A DNA stretch of 64,000 nucleotides, taken from Candidatus Amarobacter glycogenicus (GTDB lineage Bacteria; Chloroflexota; Dehalococcoidia; Tepidiformales; Tepidiformaceae). The stretch covers positions 139,534 through 203,533 of the forward strand of contig JADJZF010000011.1 in the NCBI GenBank assembly GCA_016719395.1. Reading direction: 5' to 3'. Below, piece by piece: positions 59,570 to 64,000 of the stretch. The notes under the pieces are model-generated. The model saw nothing but the letters and a program-made list of their open reading frames with translations, was not told the DNA's origin and ran no database searches. The position numbers and the translations under genes were made by a program. Within the stretch, counting starts at the first letter, position 1. Every line of letters starts with the position of its first letter.

Positions 59570-60996
59570 ATGGCTGACTACGATATCGCAATCATCGGCG
59601 GTGGCCCCGGGGGCTACGTCGCCGCCATTCGCGCGGCCCAGCTCGGCAAGTCCGTGGTCCTCTTCGAACGCGAACGGCTCGGCGGCCTTTGCCTCAACTG
59701 GGGTTGCATCCCCAGCAAGGCGCTCCTCAAGAACGCCGACGTCGTCAACCTGGTCCGCGACGCGGAGACCTGGGGCATCAACGGGGTCGCAAAAGCCACC
59801 TTCGATTTCGCCTCCGCCATCGACCGCAGTCGCGCCGTTGTCGATAAGGTCGTCGGCGGTGTTGAGGGCCTCATGCGCTACAACGGTGTCACCGTCGTCA
59901 CCGGTGTCGCCTCCCTCAAGAGCACGCGCACCGTCGCCTGCGGCGGCAAGGATTACACCGCTGCCGCCATCATCATCGCCACCGGCGCCTCCAACCGGCT
60001 GCTCCCCGGCATCCAGCCTGACGGCAAAGTCGTCCTCACCAGCCGCGAGGCCCTCGAGAACAAGACCGTTCCGAAGCGCGCCGTCATCATCGGCGGCGGC
60101 CCGATCGGTGTGGAGTTCGGCCACCTCTGGGCCAGCTATGGCACCGAAGTCACCATCGTCGAGCTCCTTGATGCGCTCGTCCCGCTCGAAGACGCCGATG
60201 CCGGCCGCGCCCTCAAGCGCTCCTTCGAAGCCCGCGGCATCACCTGCCTGGTGAAGACCCGCGTCGAAGATGTCGCCGTGAAGGGTGCGAAGGCCACCGT
60301 CACCGTCAAAGGCGAGGACGGCGAGAAGACGCTCGAAGCCGATGCCGTCCTGCTCGCCGTCGGGTTCGTCCCGCACACTCAGGGTCTCGACCTCGAGGCT
60401 GCCGGCGTCGCAACCCAGCGCGGCTTCATCACCATCGACGATCACATGGAGACCAACGTCCCCGGCATCTACGCCATCGGCGACGTTACCGGGAAGCTGA
60501 TGTTTGCCCACGTCGCGATGCAGCAGGGGGTCATCGCCGCCGAGCACGTCGCCGGCAAGGATGTCCCGCGCTCGACTACGTCCAGATGCCCCGGGCCACG
60601 TTCTGCCAGCCCAACGTCGGCTCCATCGGGTACACCGAACAGGCCGCCAAAGACGCCGGGTTCGCCGTGAAGACCGGCCGCTTTCCGCTCACCGCGCTTG
60701 GCAAGTCCGTCGCCGTCGGCCACACCGAAGGCTTCGTCAAGGTCGTTGCCGATGAGCCGACCGGCCAGGTCCTCGGCATCCACATGGTCGGCTTCGACAT
60801 CAACGATCTCCTCGGCGAGGCCACCATGATCGCCCTCCTCGAAGCCACGACTATCGAGGTCGGCTTCGCCGTCCACACCCATCCGACCCTCGCCGAAGCC
60901 ATCAAGGAAGCAGCCCTCGCCGTCGACGGCGAGGCCATCCACATCGCCCGCCGCCGCGTGGGCGCCCAGCCCCAACAAGGAGCCGCCGCCCGGTGA
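59570..60996 (+). CDS. lpdA: Dihydrolipoyl dehydrogenase (E3), one frame break
   Basis: FAD loop [12 protein letters not shown], redox-active disulfide [14 protein letters not shown] (Cys-x4-Cys), NAD loop [11 protein letters not shown], and GIYAIGDV. The frame breaks near 60570 and continues [21 protein letters not shown] to the C-terminal HTHPTLAEA with the catalytic His. About 475 residues. ATG 59570 preferred; GTG 59561 is in frame. Reoxidises lipoamide for the pyruvate dehydrogenase genes downstream. Confidence 0.92.
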
Positions 60997-61959
60997 CGAC
61001 CCCAACCAAACGCACGGCCAAGCCGAAGCTCGGCGAGGAACAACTCGGCCTCTTCCTCTACCAGATGATGCTCATCTTTTTTAGGGCAAAATCAAGGGCT
61101 CCTCCACCTCTACACCGGCCAGGAAGCCTGCGCCGTCGGCGCCATCGCAACCCTCGAAGACCGCGACAAAATCGTCACCCACTACCGGGACCACGGCCAC
61201 GCACTCGCCCGCGGGCTCGACCCGAACCGCGTCATGGCCGAGCTCTTCGGCAAGGCGACTGGCGTCAGCGGCGGGCGCGGCGGTTCCATGCACCTCTACG
61301 ACGTCACGAAGGGCTTCCTCGGCGGCTACGCCATCGTCGCCGCCCACCTGCCCCTGGCCGTCGGCCTCGGCCTCGCCTCCCAGATGAAGAAGGAAGACTT
61401 CGTCACCCTCTGCTTCTTCGGCGACGGCTCCGTCGGCGAGGGCGAATTCCACGAGGCCCTCAACATGTCCGTCCTCTGGAAGACGCCCACCATCTTCTTC
61501 TGCGAAAACAACCTCTACGGCATGGGTGTGCCCTCAAGGAATCGCTGTCCACGGAGATCGAAGCTGGCCGCCGCCTACAACATGCCCGCGGTCTCCATCG
61601 ATGGCATGGATGTCATCGCCGTCCACGAAGCCACCCAAAAGGCCGTCGCCCACGCCCGCGCCGGCAACGGCCCCTACTTCATCGAGGCCATGACCTATCG
61701 CTACCGCGGCCATTCCATGGCCGATCCCGAGCTCTACCGCCTCAAGGACGAAGTCGAGCAATACCGCAAACGCGACTGCATCGAGCGGCTCAAGACCCAG
61801 ATGATGAAGGCCGGCCAGCTCGATGAGGCCAAGTACCAGGAGATCGCCGCTCGCGTGGAACAGGTCGTCGAGGAGTCCGTCGAGTTCTCCGAGCGCAGCC
61901 CTCAGCCCGGCCTCGAAACCCTCTTCCACTACATCACCAAGGAGCCTGCCCGTGGTTGA
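60993..61959 (+). CDS. pdhA: Pyruvate dehydrogenase E1 alpha, frame-broken
   Basis: GTG overlaps the lpdA stop. LYQMMLI, a break near 61080 in a T-run, then HLYTGQEACAVGA, GRGGSMHL and the TPP motif GDGSVGEGEFHEALN...CENNLYGMG. Between about 61530 and 61558 the sequence reads LKESLSTEI in another frame, flanked by two compensating indels. RYRGHSMADPE (phosphorylation-loop region) follows. About 322 residues. Decarboxylates pyruvate with PdhB. Confidence 0.9.
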
Positions 61960-62935
61960 GATGCGCATGCGCGATGCCCTCCGCGAAGCGCTCCGCGAAG
62001 AGATGCTCCGCGATGAACGCGTCTTCCTCATGGGCGAAGACATCGGCGCCTACGGCGGTTCCTACGCCGTCACCAAGGGCCTCCTGGAAGAGTTCGGCGA
62101 GGAGCGCGTGCGCGATACGCCCATCGCCGAATTCGGCATCGTCGGCATCGGCATCGGCGCCGCTATGGGCGGCATGCACCCCATGGTCGCGATCATCACC
62201 ATCAACTCCTCCTTCCTCGCCCTCGACCAGATCGTGAACAGCGCCGCCAAGCTCTATCACATGTCCAACGGGCAGATAAACGTCCCCATGGTCGTCCGCA
62301 TGGCCAGCGGCGGCGGTTCGCAGCTCGCCGCTACCCACTCCCACTCGCTCGAGGGCCTCTACGCCCACTTCCCCGGCCTCAAGGTCGTCTGTCCTTCGAA
62401 CGCCGCCGACGCCAAGGGCCTCCTCAAGCGGGCCTTCCGCGATGAGAACACCGTCATCTTCATCGAACACACGGCCAACTACGCCCTCAAGAGCGAAGTT
62501 CCCGACCACCCCGACTACCTCGTCGAATTCGGCGTCGCGAACATCCTCAAGCCCGGCGCCGACGTCACCATCGTCGGCTATAGCGGCAGCGTCCATCAGG
62601 CTATGCGCGCCGCGAAGATGCTCGAGGAACAGGAAGAAATCGACGCTGAGGTCATCGACCTCCGCACCATCCGGCCCCTGGACATCGATACCGTCATCGC
62701 ATCCGTGAAGAAGACCAACCGCGCGGTGATCGTCGAAGACGACTGGCTCTTCGGCGGATTCGGCGGCGAACTCTCCGCCCAGATCATGGAAAGGGCGTTC
62801 GACTACCTCGATGCCCCGGTCGCGCGCGTCTCCTGCAAGGATGTCCCGCTGCCCTACAATCGCAACCTGGAGTTCGCCGCCCTCCCCTCCGAAGAGGATG
62901 TCGTCGAAGCTGTCCTCCGGATGTTCAAGGAGTAA
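61952..62935 (+). CDS. pdhB: Pyruvate dehydrogenase E1 beta
   Basis: 327 residues, intact. GEDIGAYGGSYAVTKGL, EFGIVGIGIGAAMGG, RMASGGGSQLAATHSHSLEG (quoted as GGGSQLAATHSHS), VVCPSNAADAKGLL and VEDDWLFGGFGGEL are typical. GTG at 61952 with AAGGAG upstream overlaps pdhA by 8 bases; ATG at 61961 is an alternative. Confidence 0.92.
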   Translation: MVEMRMRDALREALREEMLRDERVFLMGEDIGAYGGSYAVTKGLLEEFGEERVRDTPIAEFGIVGIGIGAAMGGMHPMVAIITINSSFLALDQIVNSAAKLYHMSNGQINVPMVVRMASGGGSQLAATHSHSLEGLYAHFPGLKVVCPSNAADAKGLLKRAFRDENTVIFIEHTANYALKSEVPDHPDYLVEFGVANILKPGADVTIVGYSGSVHQAMRAAKMLEEQEEIDAEVIDLRTIRPLDIDTVIASVKKTNRAVIVEDDWLFGGFGGELSAQIMERAFDYLDAPVARVSCKDVPLPYNRNLEFAALPSEEDVVEAVLRMFKE

Positions 62936-62938
62936 CAC

Positions 62939-64000
62939 GTGGCCTTCGAAGTAACCATGCCCCAGATGGGCGCCGATATGACCGAAGGCACCATCGTGAA
63001 GTGGTTTAAACAGGTCGGCGACGCCGTCGAACGCGGCGAACTCCTCGCCGAAATCGAGACCGACAAGGCCAACGTCGAGATCGAAGCCTACGAATCGGGC
63101 ACCCTGATCAAGCTCATCGCCCACGAAGGCGAAGTGGTCCCCGTCGGCGAAGTGATCGCGCTCCTCGGCGCCGCCGGCGAAGCCGTGCCCGATGTCGAGC
63201 GTAAGCCGCCGGCCCAGCCCGCGAAGCGCGACATCGAGCCCGAAGTGAAAGCCGCCGGCCAGGCCCCCGCGAAGGCGCCCTCTGCTTCCACCGTTGTCGA
63301 ACCCGCCCCAGAGCCGGTCGGCAACGGCCGCGTCCGTATTTCGCCAGTCGCCCGGAAGATCGCCGTCGAAGCCGGCTTCGATTACTCCTCCGTGCGTGGC
63401 ACCGGCCCCGATGGACGCATCCTCCGCAAGGACGTGGAAGCCGCCATCGCCGCCCGGGGCGCGAGTGGCGGTCGCCAGGCCCCGGCGCCCGCGCCGGTTC
63501 CCGCCCCCCGCCCGGCAACGCCCGCGGCGGCCGGGACACCCACAACGCTCTCGAAGATGCGCCAGGCCATCGCCCGCCGCATGTCCCAGTCGAAGGCCAC
63601 CGCGCCCCACTACTACCTCACCCTCGATATCGACATGACAGCCGCCCTGGAGTTCCGTTCGCAGATCAATGCGAATGCCACCGAAGAGCAGCGCGTCAGC
63701 ATCAACGACCTCATCGTCAAAGCCTGCGCCATCGCCCTCGAACGCCACCCGAAGTTCAACGCCGAGTTCCACGAAACAGGCCTCGAGATGCACGAGCGCA
63801 TCAACGTCTGCATCGGCGTGGCCATGGACGACGGACTGATAGCGCCCGCCATCCTCGATTGCCAGGCGAAAAGCCTGGGCCGCATCGCCGTCGAAGCCAA
63901 AGACCTCATCGCCAGGGCGAAGTCAGGTCACCTCAAGGCCGACGAATATAGCGATGGCACCTTCACGATCACCAATCTCGGCGCCTATGGCGTTGAGACC
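62939..64000 (+). CDS. pdhC: Dihydrolipoamide acetyltransferase (E2), partial
   Basis: GTG start, open at the right edge (354 residues seen). N-terminal lipoyl domain with lipoylated Lys in ETDKANVE (about residue 41), an Ala/Pro linker, the peripheral-subunit-binding domain (SPVARKIAVEAGFDYSSVRGTG), a second linker, then the acyltransferase domain (MRQAIARRMSQSKATAPHYY, TITNLGAYGVE). The catalytic HxxxD lies beyond the edge. Confidence 0.93.
   Translation, partial: MAFEVTMPQMGADMTEGTIVKWFKQVGDAVERGELLAEIETDKANVEIEAYESGTLIKLIAHEGEVVPVGEVIALLGAAGEAVPDVERKPPAQPAKRDIEPEVKAAGQAPAKAPSASTVVEPAPEPVGNGRVRISPVARKIAVEAGFDYSSVRGTGPDGRILRKDVEAAIAARGASGGRQAPAPAPVPAPRPATPAAAGTPTTLSKMRQAIARRMSQSKATAPHYYLTLDIDMTAALEFRSQINANATEEQRVSINDLIVKACAIALERHPKFNAEFHETGLEMHERINVCIGVAMDDGLIAPAILDCQAKSLGRIAVEAKDLIARAKSGHLKADEYSDGTFTITNLGAYGVET

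Noticed and set aside
61934..63793. A 619-codon open frame opposite pdhB and pdhC.
   Set aside because: Repetitive Gly/Asp/Val shadow of two well-identified genes.

Overview
The window is a high-GC (roughly two-thirds G+C), gene-dense bacterial chromosome segment. It carries core genes (rpoD, mutS, mutL, miaB, an RlmD/TrmA-type RNA methyltransferase, maf, sdhBAC, pyruvate dehydrogenase) interleaved with small catabolic, regulatory and toxin-antitoxin loci. Frequent GTG/TTG starts, ATGA/GTGA gene overlaps, a five-helix b558-type SdhC, a kdp operon with KdpD split into two genes, and many SDR, SnoaL-type and amidohydrolase genes fit an aerobic or facultative Chloroflexota-like bacterium (Dehalococcoidia/Tepidiformia relatives). 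That placement is inference; there is no rRNA gene in the window.

Layout: 1-7035 (minus) is a catabolic-looking run: YdcZ-type transporter remnant, SDR, amidase, two tandem-domain SnoaL proteins around a tyrosine phosphatase, and a CocE/NonD hydrolase running off the left edge. 7272-16024 (plus) is a high-affinity K+ uptake locus: sensor half of KdpD, KdpE, a 55-residue orphan, a receiver-only regulator, a 27-residue membrane peptide, KdpF, A, B, C, then the N-terminal half of KdpD. 16218-26493 holds tRNA-Arg(CCU), a second catabolic cluster (two sister SDRs, nitronate monooxygenase-like protein, amidohydrolase, carboxymuconolactone decarboxylase-like protein), a patatin, a threonine dehydratase-like enzyme, two exported cell-wall or penicillin-recognising-type proteins, an IsdG-like monooxygenase and a methyltransferase. 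26477-29866 is modABC led by a NrtR-like Nudix gene. 29934-31588 is a PadR-controlled membrane-protein locus with a visible operator. 31628-35649 has tRNA-Ser(GCU), miaB, a membrane protein, a 3-hydroxyacyl-CoA dehydrogenase and an alpha/beta hydrolase.

35727-39179 is sdhBAC. 39361-42102 has a Nudix hydrolase, a TetR gene with two adjoining palindromic operators between two sister GNAT genes, and a truncated methyltransferase. 42173-48429 contains rpoD, an HTH-methyltransferase fusion, a VapBC-like pair, an RNA m5U methyltransferase, maf and a LuxR-type response regulator. 48472-49790 is a decayed OLD-family ATPase/TOPRIM nuclease, the best trace of a former defence island. 49857-54201 is mutS-mutL, followed by a DUF433/DUF5615 pair, GNAT genes, an aldo/keto reductase with a foreign N-terminus, a HemL-like aminotransferase and a methyltransferase. 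59570-64000 is lpdA-pdhA-pdhB-pdhC, cut by the right edge.

A striking property of the whole window is single-base frame breaks in genes that should be intact (rpoD, mutS, mutL, maf, lpdA, pdhA and others), plus a tRNA-Arg missing one G from its acceptor stem. I read most of these as indel errors in the assembly rather than biology, and describe each such gene across the break. I did not find an unmistakable new multi-gene system. The most interesting leads are the split Kdp sensor with its orphan small genes, the Nudix regulator leading modABC, the HTH-methyltransferase fusion, the TetR/GNAT pair and the OLD-nuclease relic.
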